From: Pomphorhynchus laevis
Taxonomy: Eukaryota > Acanthocephala > Palaeacanthocephala > Echinorhynchida > Pomphorhynchidae
Length of the DNA stretch: 64,000 bases
Assembly (NCBI GenBank): GCA_012934845.2
Contig: WNNJ02003115.1
Coordinates: 51,568 to 115,567 of the forward strand
Direction: 5' to 3'
Shown here: positions 51,837-63,890 of the stretch, one piece after another
Position numbering within the stretch: the stretch's first letter is position 1
How the letters are laid out: the number at the start of each line of letters is the position of its first letter
Notes under the pieces: model-generated
Database searches by the model: none
What the model was told of the DNA's origin: nothing
What the model saw: the letters and a program-made list of their open reading frames with translations, nothing else
Position numbers and translations under genes: made by a program

Positions 51837-54500
51837 GGGCTGAGTAACATATTAGAAATAGAAGGATTCATGACATCAGCAGAGTACGTTTCCAACTCAT
51901 ATACATATCTTTAATTACACCAGATTATCGCCAGACATTCATAACACTTACCGCCTTCTATGACACAGATTCAACTCTTCTAAACGGCCGTTGCTTCATT
52001 GCATATCTTCTAGTTTATGTGCCATCTAACGAGCGGAACAAGCCGATCCCAAACTGTCTTACTAGAATGCATAGAAGATATTGAATCCCTAGTTCTTTCC
52101 AAGAAATCGCAATGTATGTTCGCAAATCACAATTTCTATATTCCAAGTTCTTTTCTCAAGTTTCTTCAAAGTCAATATTAATATTAATGACTTTATTAGT
52201 TAAAATCATAGTTTTAGAGATCCTTCAAACGGCCCATAAAAATGTTAGTTTTTCAATAGCACATAATGTACAAATAATGCAAATATGTCCTTGCTGCCTA
52301 ATTCCACCGACTATTGATAATACAGCAGGAACGATTTTACGGTCGTCTACCAATTCGATTCATTGTATTTGGCGAGTTTTATCTTATAATACAATAGACA
52401 TCTACCTTTTGAATTTTGTTGCTGACAATTTGATCGAAACTGCAGAGGACATGTGAAAGTGCCGGATCAATTCGATTCAATGTATTCTCCTAATGTATTT
52501 TATGTTCTATAAAAGCTGACGTTATTGGTAACTCTAATCGCTTCTAAAGTTTAACCAGAATCGACGGGTAAGTAAGCTAACGATGTTGAGTGACATTTAC
52601 AATAAACTCAGGTAAGTCTTAACAAATAGCTATTTATGTCGATTAGCTCTAAGTTCTGAAAGTTAAGGTCAGGCCAGATAACATCAAGGCAAATTAACAT
52701 AATAGCGAGGTAGTGAGAAGGCTCACCAAACGACAATAAATATACAAGTTAAAAATAACATCACAGTTACCATCTTGCAAATATTTGATTCGAAATGTTT
52801 CTGAAAAGGCCACCTCAAAATTAGCTGAACAGCAGATAATTGCAAGATGTTATTCTTGTTATCAAAAGTGATTACGACATGGCAACTGAGCTCCCCATGA
52901 CGAAAGTTAATAATCTTGGTTTAACTTATGTTTATTCCTATAGTGTTTGACGTACAATAAGCTTCCCAGTATTTAAGAGCAAATTGGATCTAGCAGATAG
53001 ATTCAGAGACTATAAGGTTTGTGTATATAAATATGTGAACGGAACTACTTCCTAAACGCAAATATCCTGTTTAATCACTTATAAATAAAGAAGATATTCA
53101 ATAGAGTGAAATAATATCTCCGTAGAACTTTGTCTTTCTGTTTGATCAATTCTGGTACTCATTTAAAAATTCGAAGGACGTTATATACCAACACTTTATC
53201 GATTTCATGAACCAATCATTAAGTTACTTTACATGCATTCAACAAGTTTGGGTGATTTACTACACTGTTGGCTTTATATAGTACTTTCATGAACTTAGTG
53301 TGATGATGACCAGAAATATTCGTGTTAAACAACCAAAGCAAACTCGATTTATTAATATTTAAATAAATTATCTAATAATGTTGTCTATAAAATATTATCT
53401 AATATTACCTCTCGATTTTCTAACAATATTAATTTTTTATTAATGATACTATTACAAAATCAAGAAATTATCCTCAGACGGTTCAAATATTCAATGGAAA
53501 ATTGTAAAAATCATTAATACCATCGACTCCGATCTACAGGTTGGTATGCGACTTGTAGAACTATAAGTTTGAATACTATTTTTAGTCCCACAGTGTTCCT
53601 TGGATTGTATTGTCACATATACCAATTTCGTTATAAATGTAAAAGTATTGATTGTTGATCTCCTATATATTATTTATATTTGAGGCTCGTATCGGTAGTA
53701 TTTTTCGTAGCTATGCGCTTTAATTTCTACTATAATAGTAGCAATTTCTACTATTTCACCGAATGTCTACATTACAACGGAAAAAGTTGCTTACTCTATA
53801 ACTTAAATCCGTTCGTTATATTTAGCCCGCTTTCTATCATTATACTTGAGTGCGATTTACTTTTGCATTCGACGGAGCCAATGCATTAAATACGTTTACG
53901 TCCAGAAAGGACCAGTCCGTCAAATGAACATAATGTGCATTATTAAGCACTGGTTGTTAATACTGTTAATAATGCGGTTTATTATTTGAGATTAATAAGT
54001 TTATACATTGCATATTATATATTACATAAATATTAATATATTAATACTTATTACTATTATATTACCATATCAAACAGAATATAAATCGCATATTTCTATT
54101 ATATATACATTTAAGTAATGACATTACGAGTATTTTATTTCTCAATTTTTTATGAAAACAGCAGTTAGCTGCTGAAACTTTAACATTAAAATAAATAATT
54201 CGACTTCACTTCCTTAATTAATCAGTAATTTATATAATAAATTGTATGATAATTTATTAATTATAAATATAATAAATACAATAAATATATTATTAAGAAT
54301 AAATTTATTATTAATTATTCTTAAAATCTTATTAATATAAGAATAAATTTATTATTAATTATTCTTAAAATCTTCAAAATGTAGATGTGAATTCACCTTT
54401 AAATTTATGAAACAATTTAATTAGAACCTAGCAGTTGTGATAATTTCAAACGCATTCAATTTTGTTGAATTCGTTTGAAAGATATAAGAAGATATAAATT
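51837..54500. other. AT-rich intergenic DNA
   Basis: No supported gene. A 114-codon frame at 52112-52456 has no recognisable motif, and both strands there show scattered stops. Confidence 0.4.
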
Positions 54501-54503
54501 AAT

Positions 54504-54780
54504 AATTCTATGCTATGAAGACTCATGCAAGACAAGCGCTTATAAGTGTGCAAATTTTAAAAAATGTATTAAATTTATGTCTCAAATGTATTAAATTTAT
54601 ATTTTATCAATTTATATTTTGCATGCCATAGATCAATCATAAAACTAAAATAAATAAAGCAATAGATACAAAAATAAATTTAGAGTTCTAAAGAATATGA
54701 GAAACGCGATATGTAATTGTATGCTAGGGAGACTCTTGCAAGACAAGCGCTTAGAAGTGTGCAAATTTTATAAGATGAAT
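54504..54780. repeat. direct repeat of about 65 bp
   Basis: TGCAAGACAAGCGCTTA(T/G)AAGTGTGCAAATTTTA with its left flank (TATGCTA.G.AGACTC) occurs at about 54510-54575 and 54718-54775. From here to 55640 I see no gene. Confidence 0.65.
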
Positions 54781-55648
54781 ATAAATTTTATAGATGCAGT
54801 TGCTCGAATTAAAATTCATGCGAAGAAGCCTCAGGTTTCTAAAGTTTTGACATGATCTTCAGTATTTTTTATTAACTGTTAATTGCTAATTTACTTTATC
54901 ACTGAAATTCTCAAGTAAATAATTATAGATTTTGAATTATTTAATACTTTAAGCAAATTTACAGAGTTAGTTTTACAGAGTTAGTTTTAACAGCTAAAAT
55001 ATTTTATTGTAAGCCTGAAATCGATGCTAAAGATTGAAAATGAGAATTGCTAGTTGTTTTGAAAATTCTATGATTTGTGTAGAGCTGAAAAAAGCATAAA
55101 TCAGGAATGCTCTAGTTTTTATCTAAAAATGGAAAACCAGGAACATGTGTTCCCTCATGATGTGCGTTTTGTATCACCTCATTTACATATTGCTACCCTA
55201 TTTTCAAGATTTTGCTCTACATTACCATGATTAGGAATTTATAAGATTATCTTCCTTATAAGTTAGTTATCAAAAAATTCTATAATGTTCATATATATGC
55301 TGAAATTCTTACAAAACTGGTATCACTCACAGAATAGTTGTGATTTTTAATACAAACATTGCTTTTTATTTAATTCTAGAAGAAAATGTTATGTTGATAG
55401 CGGTTAGAATATTTTACAATTTACTTATCATTTTGTTTTGTAGTAAATTCAACTTAATATGGTTGTGACATTATATTCGTAGTTATATTCGTTAAAATTA
55501 GACAAAACAATTTTCTACTTAAATTTATTCATCTGTCGTTATATTATTTCATCGAATATTATTTCAAATATTATTTCATCGAATTTAAGCAAATTTATTC
55601 ATTTTTAAATTAGGAATAATAAATGATTACAACGTTTTCGAATGATTG

Positions 55649-56010
55649 ATTTTTTATTATTTAATTATTTAGTTTTGATTTAGCATTTATGTTTGTTTAT
55701 TTTATAATTATATTAAAGACGTAAAATCAGTTAGCTGATTTGATGATAATGATGCTATCGTCAAAAGCTTGCAGAATTTTTTATTTTAACTTGTAACAAT
55801 TAGCATCCAAAATTAACTTTTATTTTAAACTGACTTTTTCAAAATGACTTTTATTTTAAATTTCAGTTTTTTATCTTGATTTAAATTATAGAAAATCTAA
55901 AAACAATTATTTATTTTATTATTTAATAATTACTTTTTGATTTAGCATTATTATGTTTTGGTTATTTTATAATTATATTAAATACGTAGACTCAGTTAGC
56001 TGATTTGATT
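55649..56010. repeat. direct repeat of about 100 bp, also related to 8.44 kb
   Basis: TTTGATTTAGCATT..TTATTTTATAATTATATTAAA, then CAGTTAGCTGATTTGAT, occurs at about 55649-55745 and 55911-56010. The second copy contains ATTAAATACGTAGACTCAG, also present at 8436. Confidence 0.65.
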
Positions 56011-56083
56011 TATAAAAGTATTTAATCTTTATATAGTATATATAAAGATTAAAAAAGTATATATAAAGATTATAATATATATA

Positions 56084-56119
56084 TTCATGTTGGGAATCAT
56101 GTTTGATTCCCAACATGAA
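56084..56119. repeat. 16-bp perfect inverted repeat
   Basis: TTCATGTTGGGAATCA, TGTT loop, TGATTCCCAACATGAA. From here to 56880 I see no gene. Confidence 0.8.
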
Positions 56120-56884
56120 AATTATAAATAAAAATTTTATAAATTTGAATTTAATAAATTAAATATATAAACATTAGTTCGGGTAATATCCCGAACATAT
56201 TTGATCTCGAACATCACTATGCAAGGAATTTGCATGTAGAATATGAGGTGTCCTTTTCGTAATAATAAACCCTCGGATATTTTTATAAACGTACTCCCTT
56301 CACACGTTTATAAATATCTGAAATTCTATTCTAATATATATTTGTTTAGGTGAGAGCGACAGCATCATAGAATATATTTTCTATTAAATTGCAAGAACAA
56401 TCTTATACGGACATCAATTATCGTATTTTTTGTATAGGGAACAATAATAATTTTGATTTAAACAATTAAGTAATTTGATTGACGAACATTAACAAACGTT
56501 TTATTTGTTATTCAATCGTATCGAAATGTTTTATTTATCCTTTATGAAAAGCTCTTTAATGATCACATATGATTTTTAAATAATAATTATTAATTCAAAT
56601 TTATTATTTGAACTTTAAAAGTAACTTACTTTGATTCGTTTGTTAAATTTCGAATTTTTGAGAAGGATCAATAAAAACACAAACTTATTTTCATGTTTTT
56701 CTTGAAGGTTGCAGGCATAATCAGAAAGGTAAAGCACAATTTGTTCGTTAATCATTGATAAAATGTTTATTATGTTGTAAAACTGTTCAATGCTGTAATA
56801 ATTAGAATTTACAAAGTTTTTAGTAAGTGATATCTTTCAGGGCTTAATTTAGAAATTTAATTCCACAAATATAAATGGTCTCAT

Positions 56885-57180
56885 TTTGGATGTTGCCTCC
56901 AGATTCGTTAACCCAATATATAATCGGCATCACTCTTCTTCTTTTTCTTCAGCGTTTGTTTAGCTTCCTTACGGAGTCCGCTTTTTCCACTGTCACGCCA
57001 ATGGGCCTTATTGATTGTTGGTGTTCGTTTGCGCGAAGAATGCGGCCGTAGCATTGTAGTCGCCTTTCGCGAAATTCATTGAGACACAATTTCATACTGT
57101 TGATGTGACGGTTTTGTTTTACGACTGGCTTGTCAAGAAGTCCATCGTCAACCCTCTTCCTTTCTCAGCACAGGCTAGGA
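56885..57180 (-). pseudogene. RTE-like LINE C-terminal remnant
   Basis: The minus strand reads MKLCLNEFRERRLQCYGRIL, then RANEH and RPIGVTVE, followed in another frame by KSGLRKEAKQTLKKKKK. The RLxWFGHxLR-like block followed by a basic stretch is the usual C-terminus of RTE-type LINE proteins. It has stops and a frameshift and is clearly dead. It is of a different lineage from elements A-H. Confidence 0.5.
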
Positions 57181-57802
57181 ACCGGCCATGGCGTAGATTT
57201 AAAAAAGGCAATGGCTGAGATATAATCAGTAATGCCAGATATAATCGGACATCACTGATTATATTAACTCGACAGTTAATAGATATACTCAGTCAATTCA
57301 ATTAATTTCGTAAATGCGATTTGTAAAGTACGATAAGCGGCAGTGGTACGACTCTTTAAAAATTAGACAAAACAGCAGTAAATTAGCTGCTGTTTCTACA
57401 ATCTACATCGATTTAAATGACCATTTAATTTTTTTGCTATTTTTTATAAGAAGTTCGTTTTTCAGTACTTTTGTAATCCAAAATTAATTATTTTTAAGAT
57501 TTAATAAAAATAACTTTTTTGTTTCATCCGACTTGCTCTCTTTGATACTTATTTTTTCACTGTTAGAACCTTACAAAGCTAGCTTCCCATAATTTGCATT
57601 GTTGGGAGCCGAATTGTTCTACCAGTAGTTGTCATGGTAAATTCTTGATTGAATAACTTTCAGTTTGGAAGCATAAAAATATTTTTAATGTTTAAAATTA
57701 AGCGAATTCTATTTGTTTTAACGTTATAGCTTCTGCACTCATTTTACTGCATTTTATTGTCTATTTCATTAATTGCAGCAATGTATATTTTTTTATAAAA
57801 AA

Positions 57803-59552
57803 GAACGGAATAAAAAAATCGGTGTGTGGTGAATTCGAATTGCGAATATTAGTTACCGCCCACACCAAATATAAAACACATCAATTGTGTAATTTGGTAT
57901 ATAAGCCAAATATAAACCAGCATTTCGGCGACAAGGAATCAGCAGAAGCAGTTAAAGGACCGAAACACGAAATGTAGGCGTGGGCTCACTGTTGATGAGG
58001 TCCACCCACGCTGATTGTAGTGTACAGTGATGCTGATAGGATTCAAACAACCACACGAGGATAATATCAAACCGACCAGTTAAGAATAACGGCTCGTGTA
58101 TGCAATATTCACAATAGTAAAAAGACAGCTTGCGGTTTACTGTCCAGTGAAAATTTCGTATGAGAACGGAATAAAAAATCGGTGTGTGGTGAATTCGAAT
58201 TGCGAATATTAGTTACCGCCCACACCAAATATAGAACACATCAATTGTGTAATTTGGTGTTTAAGCCAAATAAACCAGCATTTCAGCGACAAGGAATCAG
58301 CAGAAGCAGTTAAAGGACCGAAACACGAAATGTAGGCGTGGGCTCACTGCTGATGAGGTCCACCCACGCTGATTGTAGTGTACAGTGATGCTGATAGGAT
58401 TCAAACAACCACACGAGGATAATATCAAACCGACCAGTTAAGAATAACGGCTCGTGTATGCAATATTCACAATAGTAAAAAGACAGCTTGCGGTTTACTG
58501 TCCAGTGAAAATTTCGTATGAGAACGGAATAAAAAATCGGTGTGTAGTGAATTCGAATTGCGAATATTAGTTACCGCCCACACCAAATATAGAACACATT
58601 AATTGTGTAATTTGGTTTATAAGCCAAATAAACCAGCATTTCGGCGACAAGGAATCAGCAGAAGCAGTTAAAGGACCGAAACACGAAATGTAGGCGTGGG
58701 CTCACTGCTGATGAGGTACACCCACGCTGATTGTAGTGTACAGTGATGCTGATAGGATTCAAACAACCACACGAGGATAATATCAAACCGACCAGTTAAG
58801 AATAACGGCTCGTGTATGCAATATTCACAATAGTAAAAAGACAGCTTGCGGTTTACTGTCCAGTGAAAATTTCGTATGAGAACGGAATAAAAAATCGGTG
58901 TGTAGTGAATTCGAATTGCGAATATTAGTTACCGCCCACACCAAATATAGAACACATTAATTGTGTAATTTGGTTTATAAGCCAAATAAACCAGCATTTC
59001 GGCGACAAGGAATCAGCAGAAGCAGTTAAAGGACCGAAACACGAAATGTAGGCGTGGGCTCACTGCTTATGAGGTCCACCCACGCTGATTGTAGTGTACA
59101 GTGATGCTGATAGGATTCAAACAACCACACGAGGATAATATCAAACCGACCAGTTAAGAATAACGGCTCGTGTATGCAATATTCACAATAGTAAAAAGAC
59201 AGCTTGCGGTTTACTGTCCAGTGAAAATTTCGTATGAGAACGGAATAAAAAATCGGTGTGTAGTGAATTCGAATTGCGAATATTAGTTACCGCCCACACC
59301 AAATATAGAACACATTAATTGTGTAATTTGGTTTATAAGCCAAATAAACCAGCATTTCGGCGACAAGGAATCAGCAGAAGCAGTTAAAGGACCGAAACAC
59401 GAAATGTAGGCGTGGGCTCACTGCTGATGAGGTCCACCCACGCTGATTGTAGTGTACAGTGATGCTGATAGGATTCAAACAACCACACGAGGATAATATC
59501 AAACCGACCAGTTAAGAATAACGGCTCGTGTATGCAATATTCACAATAGTAT
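57803..59552. repeat. satellite array, five units of about 358 bp
   Basis: Units start (GAACGGAATAAA) at 57803, 58164, 58522, 58880 and 59238. Lengths are 361, 358, 358, 358 and a final 315 (lacking the last 43 bp). Copies differ at only a few positions, with units 3-5 most alike, consistent with recent amplification. Each unit carries GGACCGAAAC and, about 33 nt on, CTGATGAGGTCC (with point changes in three units), and a GCGTGGG..CCCACGC inverted repeat. Open frames crossing the edge (for example 59384-59617 minus) are accidental. Confidence 0.95.
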
Positions 59553-60056
59553 ATTTTTTCTTGCAAGTCCAGTTTGTTTAGTTTATAATTCAAAATATGT
59601 TTTTTAACTGAAGACAATTATTTAGTTAAATTGCCAATAGCATACTTCAATCCATCCGCTAAGAATGTAAAACACTTAGTTATTCGTCACACTGATGGTT
59701 TTGAACCAAAGATTATTATTGACATAAAAAAAACATTCTTTTCGTTTTTGTCATTTATGCTTTATTTATTTCATCACAAATATTCACTTTTCTTATTCGC
59801 TTGGTTATCTTATGTGCTCAATATACAAATACAATATATACCTTTAAAGCTCTTCTGGAAAATATTTTACGTTGGAGATTATTTAAATAATAATTTTTAA
59901 AAATTACTACATTTTGTCTTTAAATTTACTACATTTTATTATTTCTGTCTACCTGATGTTTGCATAATCAATTCTAGATGCCCAACATCATATCTAACAA
60001 TGTAACAGCTATAACTTTCAAAATCTATGATAATAAATGTAGTTGCATTTCATATT
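59553..60056. other. AT-rich spacer
   Basis: An 89-codon hydrophobic frame (59631-59900) starts with TTG in AT-rich DNA and shows no family motif, so I do not call it a gene. Confidence 0.4.
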
Positions 60057-60690
60057 TTAATTAATAAAACCTATTTTTACAATTTATATTCAAATTTACT
60101 AAGCTTTTACTTTGCTAAGCTATTTATTAATAAGCTATATCCTTTACTATGGTATTTACTAATTCGATCACACAATATCATATTTATATGATATTAAAAT
60201 ACTTGTTTTGCTAACAAATATATAAGAAAATATTTTGTTTTGTGTCAGTATATTATATTTTGTGTCAATTTACTAATCCAGCACTCCACGTTAGCTGTGC
60301 CATCATAAAAAGAAACCAAATCCATTATGCTCATTCTGATCATCATGCCGAAATAGCTTGTTGCAAATGAACGAGTTTTATTTTTATTTAGTGATTTTGC
60401 CAAAAAAAACTTTTCCTTATATAACAAAATATGCCAGAATAATATAACAAAATATTTAACAAGATAAGCTAATAGAACGAAATATTTATTTTGATTAATA
60501 AACCCTATTTTTACAAGTTATATTCAAATTTACTAATCTATTACTTTAAGTTTTTTATTAATAAGATATAGTGTTTGCCAAGCTATTTATTAAGTCGATC
60601 ACACGATTTCATATTTATATTATATTACCTATATATTTGTAGAAAAATAGTTGTTTTGCTAATAATAAGTATACGAGAATATATGTTGTT
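60057..60690. repeat. two diverged direct repeats of about 190 bp
   Basis: 60057-60243 and 60487-60690 share the same series of blocks: AATAAA(A/C)CCTATTTTTACAA, TTATATTCAAATTTACTAA, AAGCTATTTATTA, TCGATCACAC(A/G)AT, TCATATTTATAT and TTGTTTTGCTAA. It is an old duplication or two copies of one repeat. Confidence 0.7.
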
Positions 60691-61176
60691 TAAGATAATA
60701 AAAAAATAACTGGTGTATTTAAAAATGTTTTTGTAATTAATAGAAACAAATCACGATTGCGCGACTTTAAATGTTCGATTGCGAGTCCATCATTTGTGTA
60801 AATGTTGTGTTATTATTTTTACGGTAAAATGTATGAGAATTTATAGTTCGTAATACCGTCTAAACTTGAATTTCGAAAAATCTTCTATTTGTCAATATAT
60901 ACAGTAATAGTATATATATTATACAATAAAGTGTCGTTTATACTTACTTTAGTCGATTATTTTTTATATAAAAAAATAACTTTTGTATGTAAATTATCGT
61001 AAAATATTGTTATTTATTATTGTTAATCTGAGACGAGTTATAGATTGAAGTCAATTCAGTAAATACAATTTCATCAACAAAAGTTAAGAGTTTGAGAGCG
61101 TAATTTAAGTTAGAATTTATTTAAGAATTAAATAATTATTTTTTTGTTAAAAATATTGCCCTGATCAATAATACCT

Positions 61177-61841
61177 TTAACATATAGTTATATTGTCTAT
61201 AGTCTTAGTAAGGTCACTGTTTTTATAAACGCTGATAATATCGGTAATCATTTCAATTTGATAATTAATATGTTCGCGGCCATTTTTAATTCCCAACCAA
61301 TGTATAAATTCATCTATTGTCGGTACTGCTTTAGAAATGAGTTTGTATAACAAGTTAATCAAATATCTTTGATGTTTTCCTAGTGTAGACATATACGACG
61401 TGTAGAAAAGTTCACTTTCGCTAGTGTCACTGAAATTGATTTTCTCCTCGTCACTCATTGACTGTAATATATTCTGACACGATGACAATTGATGATGTTG
61501 ATTTTGTACACAATATTTAATAATCATTGAATTAATATACGTTAATCCAAATTTGCTAATCCGGTTCAAACTCACATATTCCCATATAATCATGGATGTA
61601 TTATGGCATGTAAAATTGATCAACATATCTTCAATGTAACTATAATGCTCATGATCTGTTTGCTTGGCTTCGAGTAAATTATTAATCTTTGAATTTATTT
61701 GACCTGATCCAATTGTACTTGGATCATAAAAGTTGATGACTCTAGAAAATAATATTTTTTTACTGTAAATTTACAGATAATTTGTATTATGTGTAAACTA
61801 ACTTTGAAGCTTAACTTACTGTCCACTTCAAAGTTATTGTT
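61177..61841 (-). CDS. unrecognised protein-coding gene, 3' exons
   Basis: The last exon runs from about 61739 to 61177 with no stop and ends in TAA. It reads INFYDPSTIGSG, NNLLEAKQTDHEHYSYIEDM, then LINFTCHNTSMIIWEYV, SMSDEEKINFSDTSESELFY and ISKAVPTIDEFIHWLGIKNG. Use of polar residues and non-repetitive helices looks like a real, largely helical cytosolic protein. Upstream, an acceptor (TATTTTCTAGAG) and donor (ACA|GTAAGTT at 61819) define an 80-nt intron, joining a small exon (61841-61820, NNFEVD) in frame. This intron size matches the local small introns. AATAAA on the minus strand (61122-61117) lies 55 nt after the stop. I do not recognise the family. Further 5' exons are not resolved. 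Confidence 0.5.
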
Positions 61842-62155
61842 CTAAATAAAAATACCGTGTGCTTATCGTTCCACAATTAATTGCATTCAAATAAGTATAG
61901 GTGACGGAATTACACTTGGGAAGCAAATTTTAAATGGTGACACACATTGATCGCATCACAATGCTAGAGATACGCACGCAAGCCGCAACACATATTCGAC
62001 AGAATGTTTGTAAATCATATTCACTTAAAAGTAATACTGGAAAGCCAACTTGTACGGACTCGCAATATGTGCCGCCGATTAGTAAAGACTCGTGCACCTT
62101 TCGTTTTGGCGCATTTAACATTTTTTTAACATTTGACGGAACATTTGCAGCATAA
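61842..62155 (-). other. possible upstream exon of the 61.2-kb gene
   Basis: A minus-strand frame from 62121 (MLNAPKRKVHESLLIGGTYC, then ESVQVGFPVLLLSEYDLQTF) looks coding in composition, but I cannot find a donor that joins it in frame to the 22-nt exon. The opposite strand is also open here (61934-62155), so the evidence is ambiguous. Confidence 0.25.
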
Positions 62156-62580
62156 AAATTGGAGAAAATTGTATTTGATTAAGAGTAATGGTATTATTGG
62201 CATTTGCTAATTAAACTGATTTAAATTTGAATTCACGCAAAAAATCAATATAAGGAATATAATTTAATATAATTTAATATAATTTAATTTTACATTTTTG
62301 AAATCTCCAATATTTTTAGTTCTACTAAACTTATTGTTTTACACAACATCCATTTTGACATGATCAAATTTGTATCAATAAAAATAAGAAATATATATTT
62401 ACACACCACATTTACTCCATTAAAATCACCTTAATAGCTTTATTATCTCCCTTGTATCCATATTAATTCATCCTTAATCGTTATTTTCCTCATTTACACA
62501 CTTTTTTAAATTTCGAAAAGACTGAAAGTTTAATGTCTGGTAAATTGAATTTGAATGAGGATTGCGACAGTGTAATAACA
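62156..62580. other. AT-rich spacer
   Basis: Nothing coding seen. A short TATAATTTAA tandem run lies at 62265-62290. Confidence 0.4.
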
Positions 62581-62820
62581 TTTAAATTAGAAGAAAGATG
62601 GCAAAAGCCAACGCAAAATTTATTGAATTGAATATTTCGATGCCTAACTGGCATCATCTTCAGCAATTGTAAGTAGTTAATCGAGATAACCAGGTAGTTT
62701 AAACTGTCTTGTTATCTCAATTAACTACTTACAATGGCTGAAGATGATGCCAGCTAGGCATCGAAATATTCAATTCAATAAATTTTGCGTTGGCTTTTGT
62801 CATCTTTCTTCAAATTTAAA
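62581..62820. repeat. near-perfect foldback, 110-bp arms
   Basis: 62581-62690 pairs with 62711-62820 with only five mismatches and no gaps. The 20-nt spacer contains AGTTTAAACT, itself palindromic. No ORF is present. It is either a young foldback/MITE or a hairpin RNA source. No target duplication is obvious at TTTAAATT(A/T)G. Confidence 0.9.
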
Positions 62821-63449
62821 GTCTGCTAGTTTTCACTTTATAAAAACGCAAATAATTTGATTTTTTCTATAATTAACGTGAAACTTTGATGTATCTGAGT
62901 GTATAAAAAGTTTAATTTAAAAGTTAAATTTGAATTAAATTTAGCTTTAAATTTAACTATAAGGAATTTTAGTGTATAAAACGCTCTTTGATTGTAAAAA
63001 TTGGACTTTGATTCTTTATAAATGATTCAAATAGCCCACAATGCATAGTCAATTTTAAATTTTTTTGATATTTTGAAGATTTTTATATTTTATAATTTTA
63101 GTGTTTAACCTTATTTTAACCCTCACAAATTATATCAAATAATCGACTAATCCAGTCGTTAAATCACCTTAACCAAAAATAATGTTATAGGAACTATAAT
63201 TCCTGTAGCAGTTTATGATAATTTAGTTTCTGATGATGTAAGCAGAGTTATTAAGTACAAAATAATGTAATATTACAAAAAATAATAATATAATTTTTTT
63301 TACAAAAATAAAATATCAGCGAATATATGCTCGTGAATACCAGTTTTGAAGTCAGCGTTGATGGTACTCTTATTCTCGGTGTACCACTCGAAAGTGAAAC
63401 ATATATACATATATGTGGAATATATATACATATATACATTCGCCTGGAA
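62821..63449. other. AT-rich spacer
   Basis: No gene. It ends in a TATATACATATATACAT microsatellite at the 5' boundary of B3. Confidence 0.45.
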
Positions 63450-63890
63450 TGTCTCCGTCGCTTCGACCACACATCCACATATTTTGCCCAACTCTCCTGG
63501 CCCACCATCCACATCCGCATCAAACTCCGCCTTCTTCTCGTTACCTTTCGTCTCATCGCTGTCGGCTCCCCATCGTTCATCAACGTTCCTTTCTTAGACG
63601 ATACTCGCCCCACCTCGCTATCGCTTCGTTCCTGTCATACCCTCTTACTCCACGTTCTTAATTACTCCAACAACTACGGTCTCCGATCCTTTCCTCGTCG
63701 CCGCCTCACTCGCCTGGAATCAACTCCCTCTCGACGTCCGCCGCGCTCCCTCCTTTATCAAATTCAAACATTTCCTCCGTTCACACCTTCTTGACACCTG
63801 ATTCACAGTCTTGTTTTGTTGTGGTCATGTAAGCGTGCGCTGGCACGCATTTGCCTTTGTTAAAATAAATCCTTTTTTATACATAAAGTA
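63450..63890 (+). pseudogene. LINE family B copy B3, heavily 5' truncated
   Basis: Encodes only the C-terminal domain (LRRFDHTSTYFAQLSWPTIH, FVSSLSAP region in shifted frames) and ends with hairpin GCGTGC-GCTG-GCACGC (63833-63848), ATTTGCC, AAATAAAT and T-rich DNA. The tail ends TTTTTTATACA as in B2. It is very similar to the B1 C-terminus at 4.4-4.7 kb. From 63891 to the window end I see no gene. Confidence 0.85.

Noticed and set aside
52112-52456. 114-codon frame as a host gene
   Set aside because: No motif, no start context, and similar open stretches appear on the other strand.
59384-59617. 77-codon minus-strand frame
   Set aside because: It crosses the edge of the satellite array and reads satellite sequence; not conserved as a frame in the other units.
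59631-59900. 89-codon hydrophobic frame as a membrane protein
   Set aside because: TTG start, AT-driven Phe/Leu/Tyr content, no splice or family support.
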